Source: Nelumbo lutea (taxonomy: Eukaryota; Streptophyta; Magnoliopsida; Proteales; Nelumbonaceae). From it: DNA of 64,000 nucleotides. Every line of letters starts with the position of its first letter. Within the stretch, counting starts at the first letter, position 1. The position numbers and the translations under genes were made by a program. The notes under the pieces are model-generated. The model worked only from the letters and a program-made list of their open reading frames with translations, did not search any database and was not told where the DNA came from. Of this stretch, positions 13,130 through 25,000 are shown one piece after another. The stretch is from positions 85,216,270 through 85,280,269 of the forward strand of contig JAKGHH010000004.1 of assembly GCA_022828595.1 (NCBI GenBank), written 5' to 3'.

Positions 13130-15115
13130 TGAACGTTGGGTGTTCACTCGTGATTGGTTTTGTAGCCAAGTTTTCATACTTGTATTAGGAGAAGAGTGAG
13201 AAAGAGAGAGAGAGAGAGATAGGGTGGGGGTGGGGAGGCTTCATCGTTGGGTAGCCTTATGAAAAAAGGATGGATATGAAACAATGCAATTGTCATTTCT
13301 ACCTACAACGTCAAGGGGAGGTCAATACAAATTTGTGAGATGATTTTTTCACACCACAAATGCTTTTATATGATCAATACAAATTTATTTATCATTGTTG
13401 TTTCTTCATAAAACACCAAATTTTATACTTCCACTATAAATGTCAATGAAACACCAAATTGACATCGTTTGCCCTTTCATCTTAAGACCCAAAATTGGAA
13501 TCGATTTCGATTGTCTGACCGGAGTCATTTTGATATTGAACATCATCTCACATCAAATCAGAAATCCGAAGCTATAGGCAAGTAGAGCCATAAAATCCAA
13601 ATATGACAACACCAAAAATCATCTAAATCCAACATTGTTTACCCCTTCATCTTAAAGCTTGAAGTTAGAATCAGTTTCAATCGTCCAATCGGGATCATTT
13701 TTTATCCTTAACCATATCCTACATGAAATTAAAAAAAACAACATTTTAGATGAAAATAGCTTGAAATTCCGAGTCCAACAATACCGATAACATCCAATTC
13801 CGACACCATTAACCCCTCCATCTCGAGACCCAAAACTATATTCGATTTGGGCCCTCTGTTTGGAATCCTCTTCACTATAACTTCGAACCTTGGGACCCAC
13901 ATTACCAAATCTTTCTCCCAACCTCTATCATCCAATCAATCAAGCTAATCACCTAAACTTTGAATGTTCAATTTAAGTAAATTGATGAAAATTTTCACTT
14001 ATTATCTTAATTGATTGATATGTTCTCTCCCAAAGTTGTCTTAACAGCCCCTTCCCTCAACTACTCTCGTTCAAAAAAACCCTTTAAACCTTAGCCATTG
14101 ATCTTCATATTCTCCCTATCTCAACCCTTCATTCCCTTTTAGAATCCTCACCAAAACTCTTTAAATACCCCCTTCCTCACACACAATGACACATTCTAGC
14201 TCCTTTCACCTCCCAATCAGCTCCAAGTCTAACCCATGTCCAAGCTCATGAGGAAACCTCATTCACGTTCAAAGAACTCCTCCATGAGTATTCCATACCA
14301 CTGTTGTAGTCCATAACGGCTTTGTTTTCATTCTCAAATCTCCATTAACCCTTCACATACATCTTAGGTGCTTAGGAATTACTTCCCACAACCACAACTC
14401 AATTTCCACTTCACCCAAAAGCTAAGAAAACCCATCAACCTCCCAAAAACTAATCCTAAAACCTATAGGACTTGTTTGAATTGATTGTTGTTGTAAAAAT
14501 GTATTAAGCATCCAGTGGCGTTCATTCACATGTTGGACCACATAGTCACTCAAATCATTATCACGTGGTTGGGGAAAGCATTGAAAGAGATCAAACAGGC
14601 TAGATGGATGTGTAATTGGTGCAGCAAGGGCAGATCGATTAAGGAATTTGGCACTCCAAGTAAAGTCTTATACTTGAAGCCGCTTAATTGTTACTATTTT
14701 GTTAGTTTTATAGGAATTTTCATCACTTCAATAACTTCTAAATAGATGTCCGAATAGAGCTTAATTATGTTAGCATTTTATAATGCTACCGGACTAGGTA
14801 TTTATTATGCTTCATTCATAGTGTTTTTTTTTACTTAATGTTTCTTTTCTTTCTCTTTCTTGCTTAAATAGTGTAGACTTTCATATGCATATTTCGTTTG
14901 TTATACTCCTTGATTTTCACTGAGTTCAACGTTTTATCCGTTTGCTCAATTATTGTTTTCAGCTCATATTAGCCATTAGATTGTTTAGTGCTACATTTTT
15001 TTTGTTTTTCTCTGTTATTAGTTTCTTGTTTCAACACATAATAGACATTAGTGCTAGGTTCTTTTATGTTTTTTTTTTTTTTTTATAAATATGCATCATA
15101 TATAGTATTTAGTTC
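13130..15115. other. Intergenic DNA with no feature recognised
   Basis: About 2 kb without a supported gene. A GA run lies near 13204-13220 and several T runs near 14820-15090. Short frames here (for example 13652-13935 on the minus strand) have no recognisable family features. Confidence 0.4.
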
Positions 15116-15349
15116 TTTCAATGCTAGACTTTTTTTTGGTAATAAATAAGGATAACATTAAGAAGAAGAAAACTGGCCTAAACAAGGATACATCAAAGTT
15201 ACCAAGCAATGGAAGAAGCCATTCTGGGGGATGGAGGAGCCATTCCCCTTTACAACACTTTTGAGAAGCAAGGAGATGAACTATAAAACTCAACTCCCTT
15301 GATAAATAACAGAGACAAACAACATGAAAAGAAAAAAAGCCAAGTTCCA

Positions 15350-18300
15350 CCTTGATATCCAGAAAAAAGGACCTGATCTCCCACGGAGGAGGGGTTGAGC
15401 CGCTAACGCTTGACCAAAGTTAAATTGTCCGTAAAGATTTGGATGCACTTCACGTCTAGTCTTTTGGCTAGTTTGATGCCCACAAGAAAAGCTTGAGCTT
15501 CAACACAAAGAGGTGATCTTGAGGAAACACTAGAAGAAATAACACCTTTGAAAATGGCCATCTATGTCAAAAAGAACTGAACCGATACCTACATACCTAG
15601 AGGAAGAGAAGGCTCTGTCCACCAATAGAATCTCAAAACGTACATGGGTCGCACCTGGACGAAGGGAGTTATCACTTAATCTTACGAACTTGTTCTGCTT
15701 TGGATTGAGAGTTTGACTCGGCACTGTTGGCTAACTGAGGTACCTATTAATATTATACAAAGCATAATGTGGATTTAAAACTTGACCACTAAACAGGAAA
15801 TCATTTCTACAGTTCCAAATGACCCGGACCGTTATAGCAAAAGACAATCCAAGGTTATGCTTTTCTAACTTTGTTAACCTCGAGTCATTAAGCCAAGATG
15901 AAAGCAAGGATTTAATGCTAGTATGGTCATCTGACTGAAAAACGACACCCCAACTGATATCCGAACCAAATTATCCTAGCAATTTCACAATAGAGTAAAG
16001 CATGCTCGACCATTTCACTACAAATTGAACACATAGGACATACATCAGATTGTCTAATGCCTCTACTATGAAGGTTTGAGCACACCGGTAAGCTATTATA
16101 ACAGGTCCTCCACAAGAATGTTTTAATTCTTGGGATTGTGTTCCTACCCCATATGAAGCACCAGAGTGCACTTTCAGATGGTCCAGAAGTTCCTGTGCTG
16201 TCTAAGGTCCAAACTCTCAATAGCCCAAGCCCTTCCTTATTCGCCACATAATAGGTTGACTTCACAGAAAATAAACCTTCTTATCAAACAACCACAACAG
16301 CTTATCCTCTATTCCATACAAGGGTATATAAATTTTAACAATCTCATGAGTGATCCATTGAAGGAAGACTAAATTCAGCTTAGTTAAGTCCCAAGTTCGA
16401 TTTCTCCTTCAATGAAGTCTGAAACAACCTCCAAATCGCAGCCTAAAGGCTTATCAAGTGGAATTTTAAAGTCTGGCAAGGAAGAAATCCAAGGATTCCT
16501 CCAAACATTGATACTATTTCTACTTCCAAGTTGCCAAACAACTCCTTTTTCAATAACTTTCTTTCCCATCATAATACTCTTTCACCCCCAAGATGCACTT
16601 GGGGGACACTTAGCATCAAAAAATCGAGTCTTAGGGTAATATTTTGCTTTTAACACTTGAGTTAACAAGGAAGTTGGTTTCTGAAGGAGGAACCAACCTT
16701 GTTTTGCAACGAGGGCAAGATTTGCACTTCTAATATCTCTAAAACCAAGTCCTCCTTCCTTTTTTTGGCTTGCATAGAGTGACCCAACGGATCCAATTGA
16801 CTTTACCCCTTGAGGCTGAGCTACCCCACCAAAACCTTCTTTGGGCACGAGAAATTTCCTCACACAATGATTTAGGGAGAAGAAAACACAAGAGTGTATA
16901 GATTGGAATAATGTTTAGGACAGATTTAATAAGAACTTCCTTATTTGAGAAGGAAAGGAGTTTATGTTTCCAACCATGAGCTCTATTGATGACCCTGTCT
17001 AAAAGGAAATTAAAGGTTTCTCGTTTTGACCTACCCATGTTAGGGGGAGCCCCAAGTACACACCCAGCTTTGTTACCCTTCAAATTTTTAAGGCCTTGCA
17101 AATCATTCTCTGAAATCTATGGGGGTATTTGAGCTGAAATAACTTCTGATTTGTTAAGATTTACTTTTTGCCATGACGCCCACTCATACTTTTTCAAAAT
17201 GTTTAAGATTTCCTTCCCATTTATCAAATTTGCTTTACAAAACAGATAACTATCATCAACAAATAGTAAGTGAGAACATATGGAATTTGTCTGTTAATTT
17301 TGATTTCAGAAATTCTTTGAGAAAATTCTGCTTCCCCTAGACTAGCTGAAAGAGCTTCAATAACAAGCATGAAGAGGAAGAGAGAAAGGGGATCCCCTTG
17401 CCTCAGTCACCGAGAGGGATGAATGACCCTCCCTAGAGACCCATTAACAATAACTCAATAAGAGACAGTTGAAACACATTGCCTGGCCCACATCCACCAT
17501 TTGGCGCCAAAGCCCATATGCTCCATTACTCTGTCCAAGAAATCCCATTCCACCCTATCATAGGCTTTCATCATGTAAAGTTTGATGGCCATAAATTTGG
17601 CTTTACCCTTGGCTTTCTTTTATAAAATGCATCAACTCATGAGCTAAGAGGATGTTTTCAGAAATTTGCCAACCCGCAATGAAGGCACTTTGAAAAGGGC
17701 ATATCAAATTATCAAGGACTAACTTCAATCTATTTGCCAAAACTTTAGAAATAATTTTGTAAGGGGTGTTTCAAATACTAATAGGGCGGAAGTGGCTAAT
17801 ACTTTAAGGATTCTTGCACTTATGAATCAGGGTTATAAAAGTATTATTAAGTTCTCTCAACAAATGCTTTGAGTTAAACAATTCTTGGACCGCTTCAACA
17901 ACATTGTGACCAATTGTATCCCAATATTTTTGGAAGAAGAAATTCGATAAACCATCCGGACCAGGGGCTTTTGATGGGGCCATTTGGTTTAAGGCCGACT
18001 TATTCTCTTATTCCAAAATTGGTCTTTCAAGAGAATCCTTTTGATCCTTTGAGAGCTTGCAATCAATATTCCTAAGGATCTCTGTCCCACTACTAGAACT
18101 TTCACTGGTATAAAGCTGATGGAAGAAATTATTTACATGATCTCTAATGATCTCATCATCCTCCATCCAAATTCCATCATCATCTTTTAATTTGTTGATT
18201 CGATTCCGATGTCTTCTCTGGATAGTAGTAGCATGGAAAATTTAGTGTTCTTGTCACCCCATCGCAACCACTTAACTCTAGCTTTCTAAGCCCACAACAT

Positions 18301-19650
18301 CTCTTCTCTTTTAAGTTCCAAGTCCAGTTTTTTCTCTAACTCTTCCTTTTTCATCTCTCTCTTCTCTCCCTCTTGCATCAAAAGATTTTGTTCAAGGTCC
18401 GCCTTAATGCCCTCTATATTTTTTCCAATGTTACCAAAAACTTGTTTATTCCACCTCTTGAATTTCAGGTTAATAAGAGCAACTCGTTTGGCTAAATTAA
18501 ACATTTGGGAACCCTTCCAATTCTGCTCCCAAACCTCAGAGGTAATTCCCTTACACTCATCATGAGTGGTCCAGGCTTCTAGGAACTTGAATGGTCTAGG
18601 GCGCCATTTAGTTGGGGGTCGCAATTGAGGAGAATAAGGGAGTGGTAAGAATGAATGGTAGTCAAGTGCTTAACCTTAGCATTGGAAAACAAAGTCATCC
18701 ACTCAACATTAGCATAGGCCTTATCAAGGTGCTCTTCTACTAGACCAACTGGTATATCATTTGACCAAGTAAAGGGGTATCCTAGAAATCCAAGGTCACT
18801 GTTAGAATGCTCGAGTCAAGGGCATTTTGGTCATTTTAGTGTATCTTATTGAAAGTGAAATGTCTATTGTATTTGAGTTTAAGTTATGTGTCCCATCTTT
18901 TATGAGGTACAAAATTGTCTTTCTTGTAACTCAAGTTTTTCATGAATAAGTCAAGTGGGTCGGCTAGGAGAGAGACTTTTGAACATCCTCTCTTCTAGTC
19001 TGACCGAACACTCTTCTCCTCTCCTTCTTCTTCTTCTTCTTCTTTCTCTTTTCTTTCTTCTTTCTTCTTCTCTACTTTGACCTAGAAACAACTAGGGTTT
19101 ATTCACAATAACAAAGATTATAATTACTAATCACATTAGAAGCTCTATTAAAGGATCCGAAGCTCACTGGACTCCCACCTTTTTTCTCATATGGAGACAT
19201 TAAGCAGTTCCAGTCACCTATTGCTATCCAGGTTTGGTAAATAGACGCCACTAAATCAGATACAAAGGTGAAGAACTCTTCTCTATTTGACTTGTTAGGC
19301 TCCCCATAAATAAATGTTGCCTACCGGATAACTCACCTCTGCAACAAAACCATACTTACAAGAGCTCAGAATTCGAATCATAATGGATTTCTTCCAGAGC
19401 AGAAGAAGACCACCAGACAGGCCAATTGGTTCCACATCTACCTAGTTCCAATGTGAATTTCTACCAAACTTCTTCGTTATTCTTGGTGCAGAGATTTTAG
19501 TTACCATGATGAAAACAATGTCGGCACAGTGGGATTAGGTTCTGCAAGTATTAAACTACCTTGGGCCCACCCAACCCTTGGTAGTTCCATGATAAGGCAA
19601 TCATGTCTCCCAGTGGAGCTATTCGGGGACATCACCTAGAACCCAATTCA
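15350..19650 (-). pseudogene. LINE ORF2 (endonuclease, reverse transcriptase, zf-RVT, RNase H), decayed
   Basis: The endonuclease part has WIAIGDWNCLMSPYEKKGG (about 19195-19250) and, beyond the inserted LTR-like piece, DLGFLGYPFTWSND (about 18755-18796). A linker at 18286-18624 has KFKRWNKQVFGNI. Reverse transcriptase shows LRQGDPLSLFLFM (about 17385) and LLFVDDSYLFCKA (about 17240), where the usual FADD is VDD. The thumb region reads FWWGSSASRGKVNWIRW (about 16760-16850). The zf-RVT at 15927-16265 has KTFLWRTCYNSLPVCSNL and CPMCSICSEMVEHALLYC. Many stops and shifts show it is inactive. The family role would be target-site nicking and reverse transcription of LINE RNA. Confidence 0.8.
18800..19113. 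mobile_element. Solo-LTR-like insertion inside the LINE endonuclease
   Basis: The LINE endonuclease reading frame is interrupted exactly here: it resumes as DLGFLGYPFTW to the left of 18800 and as NRASNVISNYNL to the right of 19113. The inserted 314 bases begin TGTTAGAATG and end CAATAACA, giving TGTTA…TAACA termini, the pattern of an LTR. It contains a CTT-rich tract at 19018-19075. No coding capacity. I do not see a matching 5-bp duplication (GTCAC on the left, AAGAT on the right). Confidence 0.5.
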
Positions 19651-20244
19651 ATAATTGAATTAGAGTTGGAACTTGAAACATGAATTGGTCTTTAGCACAA
19701 CCACACACCAAGGACGTGTGAGAGTTCCTTAAGGAGTTCACAAGACCAATAGGAGAGATAAAGGCTTGTCAGTGTGGAGGAAAAAATATCATGCGTTTCC
19801 TCATCTTCCACTTGTATTTCCTGAATTTGTTTTGGGGACAATTTGGCCAGAGGAAATACAAACACTTTCTAGTTGTTTGACAATCAAAATTATAGAGGAG
19901 AATATAATAATTTAAAAGCAAATCATAAGAAACTAAAGGTACCTTCCTGTTGATGTGGATCACGTTGAGTTTTGCCATTTTTCATGGTTCATGCAATAGT
20001 TCATCAGTTGTAAGAACATCGGGAAAAAAGGCCCTCTTCACCTTGGGAGTGGGGATATGGTTTGCTACAGTCTGGTCTGGTCTTCGTAATCCAGCCTGAT
20101 CGCTCTCAAGATGCTCACTTGAGCTACAAAAGGGGGGATCAATTTGCATCGGGATTGGTTTTGGAGTCGAAACCATAACATTAAGATCAATAGTCTCTTT
20201 CCCATTATGGTTAGTTGCAAGAAGAATTTCTTGGGTCCGACCAG

Positions 20245-21213
20245 TGATGGAGCGCAATCCGGCTGGTCTTAATAGTCCGCTGCCTTACTTCCGAACGGGG
20301 TAGCAGGGAACCTGAAACGGAGGAGATAGGAAAGCTCCAGGGGGAACCCGGTGTAGAGGCTCCGAAGCTCAAGTTAGAATCCTTCAAAAGCAAGGTAATA
20401 CCAGATAGCGCAAAGTTTGCATACCTCCGTTGTCGGGGGGCAGGGGGCTCTTATAGTCACTCTGTGTACTCGTCCCGAGGCCCTTGTCAGATCGGGTATG
20501 ATTACCCTTGTGCTTGTCAATTCGGCCATCGTCCTTTCTGCTGAGACAGAACCGTCACTGCCTAACCGTCTAACTGGAGATGGCGGTGTCAGTGGCGGTG
20601 GCAGGTGGCCGTTTAGGGTGCTGCAGCCAAACGTCATATCTCAAGTCAGTCAGGTGTGGCGCCCTCGGGCACGGACTTCCCTAGTGTCAGGCATGGTACG
20701 ACTTGTTTGGTTTTGGTGCCCAGAAGGTGATGCGAAGTGCTGAGCAAGGCGGTCTTGAGCTCGGAGGTATCTATAGGGCAAGTCAGTTCGGCGAGGTGTA
20801 TCCCGAACTGTTACAAGGTGGGTCAGTTCGGCGAAGTGTATCCTGAGCTGTTACAAGGTGGGTCAGTTCGGCGAAGTGTATCCCGAGCTGTTACAAAGTG
20901 GGTCAGTTCGGCGAAGTGTATCCCGAGCTGTTACAAGGTGGATCAGTTCGGCGAAGTATATCCCGAGCTGTTACAAGGTGGGTCAGTTCAACGAAGTGTA
21001 TCCCGAGCTATTACAAGGTGGGTCAGTTCGGCGAAGTGTATCCCGAGCTATTACAAGGTGGGTCAGTTCGGCGAAGTGTATCCCGAGCTGTTACAAGGTC
21101 AATTCGGCGAAGTGTGTCCCCTTGTTCCCGCCTAGGCTTGGCCCCTTTTGCCGAGCTGTTGTTTCTGCCACGTGTCACATAATAGAGAGGTCGGGCCAAA
21201 TCTTCCTTCATCA
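20245..21213 (-). repeat. 3' LTR of the gypsy element (969 bp)
   Basis: Left copy of the LTR; relative to gag-pol it is the 3' LTR. It begins TGATG and ends CATCA, a perfect short inverted repeat. It holds eight full copies of a 40-bp tandem repeat. It differs from the other LTR by scattered substitutions (about nine in the first 230 bases by eye) and by one extra 40-bp unit. Confidence 0.88.
20781..21120. repeat. 40-bp tandem array in the 3' LTR (8 units plus partial)
   Basis: Unit GGTCAGTTCGGCGAAGTGTA plus TCCCGAGCTGTTACAAGGTG repeats from 20781 with one to three changes per unit, ending in a partial unit at about 21100-21120. The unit length is not a multiple of three, so the frames across it are not coding. 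Confidence 0.95.
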
Positions 21214-21230
21214 ATCGCCCCCCACTCCTT
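21214..21230 (-). promoter_or_regulatory. Polypurine tract of the gypsy element
   Basis: On the minus strand the bases just before the 3' LTR read AAGGAGTGGGGGGCGAT, a purine-rich run in the position expected for the plus-strand DNA primer. Confidence 0.7.
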
Positions 21231-21444
21231 GCGCCGGGGGTCTTGCCATGGTGCGGGGAGTTTTCGCGAGGTAGCTGGTGGATTTGTCCCGTCCTTCGAA
21301 CCTTCACTGCACGAGACGCTTTTGCTAGGGTTCTTTCGTTTTCCGAGAAGGCTGGAAACGTGCTTACTCAAGAACGCTGGTGGTTGTGACCGCGTGTTTT
21401 AAATTTCAAACCAATTCGCGCCGTTGGGACGTGACAGCGGGTCA

Positions 21445-21591
21445 TTTCAAAAAGGCGCGCCACTGCTGTACGTGCACGGGCGACTGTCAGGGAGACATGC
21501 TGCGCGTCAGTTTCGAAAAGGCGCGTGTCAAAGCGACGTCGGTTTCAAAAAGACGTGCGCTGACATTTCGCTTTTTTCGGAAAGACGTGCG
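21445..21591 (+). promoter_or_regulatory. Four copies of a 17-bp motif upstream of the antisense TATA box
   Basis: TTTCAAAAAGGCGCGCC (21445), TTTCGAAAAGGCGCGTG (21511), TTTCAAAAAGACGTGCG (21543) and TTTCGGAAAGACGTGCG (21575) share the pattern TTTCnnAAAGnCGnGCn-like and face the same way. Spacings are 66, 32 and 32 bases. They lie 100-240 bases upstream of the TATA-like box, where activator sites would be expected. Function is inferred. Confidence 0.55.
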
Positions 21592-21686
21592 CCAATCACA
21601 TCTCGACCTTAAGGGTTGTGCGGTTGGTAAGAACGTGGGTCGTCGGATCATCTTCGGTCTGCACGGTCGATTCTTGGTTACTGTAG

Positions 21687-21697
21687 CTATAAATAGT
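21687..21697 (+). promoter_or_regulatory. TATA-like box upstream of the antisense ORF
   Basis: CTATAAATAGT lies about 160 bases before the antisense ATG at 21854. A splice-donor-like GGTGAGTAC follows near 21821. This is the layout of a plant pol II promoter pointing away from the 3' LTR and against gag-pol. Confidence 0.5.
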
Positions 21698-21853
21698 GGG
21701 GGACCCCGGTTGTTTTGTCACTTCTGCGGTTTGTCTACTGAGTTCGCGTCCAACCTTTCAGCTCGCGTCAAGGCTGGTTATACAGTCTTCACGGTTCTTT
21801 GGTTTTTCTTCAAACTTTCCGGTGAGTACTTTCTTGAATTCGTCTTTTCCCCA

Positions 21854-22048
21854 ATGTCTAGCTTTGAAAGCTCAGACGATTCTTCAAGTAGGGCCGATGT
21901 AGGTTCCACCAACCGAGCCGTGTCCCTAGACTGCCTCAGTGATCCTGAGGTGGAGTTTGAGGACTACGAACCAGTAGGTCGAGTCGCTTCGTGCAGGTTG
22001 GCGTCTACCTCCCGCCGAGGTCGGAGGCAGGTTGATGGTGGATGTTAG
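21854..22048 (+). pseudogene. 5' part of an ORF antisense to gag-pol in the gypsy element
   Basis: On the plus strand, between the 3' LTR and the pol remnant, an ATG at 21854 opens an acidic Ser-rich frame (MSSFESSDDSSSRADVGS … DPEVEFEDYEPVGR). It runs into the integrase remnant at about 22020 and stops at 22048, so only its start is left. Extra ORFs in antisense orientation at this place are known from Tat-lineage gypsy elements; I recognise the position and style, not a specific domain. An open frame extends upstream to 21380, but a TATA-like box within it argues that 21854 is the true start. Confidence 0.5.
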
Positions 22049-25000
22049 CGTGCTTCTGACACTTGTCGCATTTTCTGACGAGCTCGACAGCTTCTGCCTT
22101 CATCATTGGCCAGTAGTATCCTTGTCGAAGTGCCTTTTGGGCGAGTGCTCTGCCCCCCAAGTGTCCGCCGCACAGGCCTTCATGAGTGTCGCGGAGTACG
22201 AACTCGGCTTCGGTAGGTCGCAGGCAACGCAAATAGGGGAGCGTGTATGACCGTCGGTATAACCGTTCGTCTATTATGACGTATTTGGCCACCTGACGCT
22301 GCACCCTCTTGGCCGCATTGCGTTCTGCAGGGAGGGTTCCGTCTATCAAGAAGCTCGCGAGTGGATCGATCCAGCTCGGCTCTGCTTCTAAGACGGGAGC
22401 GACCTCCTCTGTCCCCCCGAGAATACTAGGCCGAGGTAAGTCCTCTATGTACACAGTTCTCATATTGTTTTGACTCGTACTGGCTAACCGGGACAGGGCG
22501 TCGACCTCAGTGTTTTCTGACCTTGGGATTTGGATGATGATGTGTGACCGGAAGTTGAGCAGGGCTTCTTTTACTTTGGCCAAATATGCGATCATGGAGA
22601 GATCGCGTGCTTCGTATTCGCCGGTAACTTGGTTTACCATGAAGTTTGTTGCGAGGAGCTTCTCGACCTCCTCGTCGATCGCTCTCTAGCGTTCTGGGGC
22701 TAAGTTGCGTTTCTTCTGTCTAACGGGTCTGACTACAGGGTCAGTATTAAGTTTGTGAGTTATCAGTCCGGGGCTAATGCCGGGCATGTCGGCCGCGGAC
22801 CAGGCAAAAATATCTAAATTTTGAAGTAAAAAACTCACCAGTTCGGCTCGTAGGGGGTCTTCGATGGAAGCTCCGATGCTTAGTGTGCGAGTTGGGTCCG
22901 TAGCTGAAGTCGGGATTGCGACTGTTTCCTCCGTGGGCGAAGCTCGCTCCTCACCTTGCTCCGCAGGCCGCTCCAGTTCGAGGTCGTCGGCGGCCTTGGT
23001 TTTTCCCTTCAGGGCGGCAACGTAGCACTTGCGGGACTCGAGCTGGTCGCCCCGCACTACCCCTATACCGAAGTCCGTAGGAAACTTCATGGCCAAATAG
23101 TAGGTGGAGACCGCCGCCCGTACGATATGCGTGATCGGCCGCCCTATTATGGCATTGTATGGGGAGGGGGTCGCGACTACCAGGAAATCATGGTTGAGTC
23201 TGACCGCATAAGGCCATGTGCCGACTTCCACAGGGACAGTTACTTTTCCGAGGGGCTTGACTTCCTCTCCGCTGAAACCTACCAGGGGAGTGTTGGCGGG
23301 CTTCTGCTCGCTCCTCTGTAACTGTAGCTGGTCAAATGCTGATTTGAAGAGGATGTCCGCTGAACTGCCCGAATCTACGAGTACGCGCCTGACCTCGAAG
23401 TCGCTGATCCTTAGCTTAATGACAAGCGTGTCATCATGTGGGTAGTGGACTCCTCGTGCGTCGTCCTCCGTGAAAAAGATTGGTTCTTCGGTCTTTGGTC
23501 TCTTTGGGGGGTTCCGTTCTTCGAGGGCCGCTTCGCGAACTGAAGTCCGGGCTGCTGCCGATGTACACCCCGCTACCACCGAACCTCCCACTATTACATG
23601 GATGGTTCCCCGAACTGGCCTCTCTTCCGGAGGCTGCTTCTGCAACGGTTCGGTAGGTCTGTTGCTAGACTCGGGGGCAACCTTTTCGTGCTCCCCTTGC
23701 CGACATGCTTTATTGTTATTGTTGTGTTGTACAAAGTTTCTCAAGTATCCACGACGGATGAGTCCCTCTATCTCGTCCCGGAGGTTATTACACTGTTCGG
23801 TGCTATGACCATGGTCTCTACGGAAACTACAATACAAATTCTTGTTTCTCTCGTTCGGATTTCCCTTTAGGCGAGGTGGCCACTTAACATACGGAGCGTC
23901 TTTGATCGTCATTAAGATCTCTGTCCGCCTCGTGTTTAACGGCGTGTAGTCCGTCCGAACTGCTAGGGGTGCCCGGAAGGACTGGTTCGGCTTCGGCTCC
24001 CGGGTCGGGTTTTTTCTATTCACCGGGTTGGAGAGCTCACCTTCTCTCTTTCTTTTCTCGTTCCCGCCTTCGGTTCGTTGGTTGATTTCTTCTTCTGTCC
24101 TCATGAACTTATCCGCGAGTTTGAGGAATTTGGCCACGGTCGCAGGCTAGTTGGCCACCATGTGCCATTTGAATTCTTTGTGCGTCACCCCTCTTTTGGT
24201 CGCCGCGAGCTGCACTGCGGGGTCCAACCGTGGTATCTGCAAACATGCTTCGTTGAACCGCTTGATGTAGCCCCGAATAGATTCTCCTTCTCTTTGGACC
24301 ACTCCGAAGATGCTTTCCTCTGTTCTGGGGCACCGTCGGCTGGTGACGAAGTGTGTGGTGAAGACTTGCACGAACTGGGCCCAGCACTTTAACGACTCGG
24401 GGGCCAGGTTCCTGTACCAAGTGCGGGCTACCCCCCTGAGGGTGGTGGTAAAGGCCACGCACATGCACGATTCGCTGGCCCTGGCGAGGTGCATTTGCGA
24501 CTGAAAGGCGTCAATGTGGTCGTTGGGGTCGAAGGACCCGTCGTACTTGTTCAGAGGTAGGAGCTTGAAGTCTCTAGGTAAGGGGACCGCCAGGAGTTCC
24601 GATGCGAGGGGGGAAGGAACGGAGAGAGCCGGGGCAGCCCCTACCTCGTCCGAGCTCGTGTCTTTGCCTCTGAATTCCGACAAGGCGTGGATGGCGGTTC
24701 GGCGACTTCGTCGGCGCCTTCGCCGTTGAGCGGGCCTTGTGCTGGCACTGCTGGCCTCCGTGTTACCGAGCTCGATGGGCCCGGAATGCTGGTAGTCTAC
24801 CGCCAGGGCGCTGAATCGGTTTTCGGTGAGCGGGAGCTCGGGCTTGGAGCGCCAGAGTGCCGACCTCGCGGGCGAGGTTCCCGACCCGCCTGCGGGTTGC
24901 GAGGCGGGGATGACATTTTTCTCTCTTCGGCCTGGGGACGAGGCCTGGCTGTTGGGGTGGTTCTGGGGCCGGGAGGCCTTCGCCTGGCGGGGGCGCCCAT

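Noticed and set aside
20781..21120. Regular array considered as CRISPR-like
   Set aside because: Units are head to tail with no unique spacers, inside a plant LTR.
20737..21274. Overlapping plus-strand frames of 94-138 residues with a repeated GQFGEVYPELLQ-like peptide
   Set aside because: They are translations of the 40-bp LTR array. Because 40 is not a multiple of three, the peptide cycles through all frames; this is not coding sequence.
21380..22048. 222-residue plus-strand frame taken as one protein
   Set aside because: Its first two thirds cover the motif array and TATA-like box. Only the part from the ATG at 21854 looks like protein, and it is truncated.
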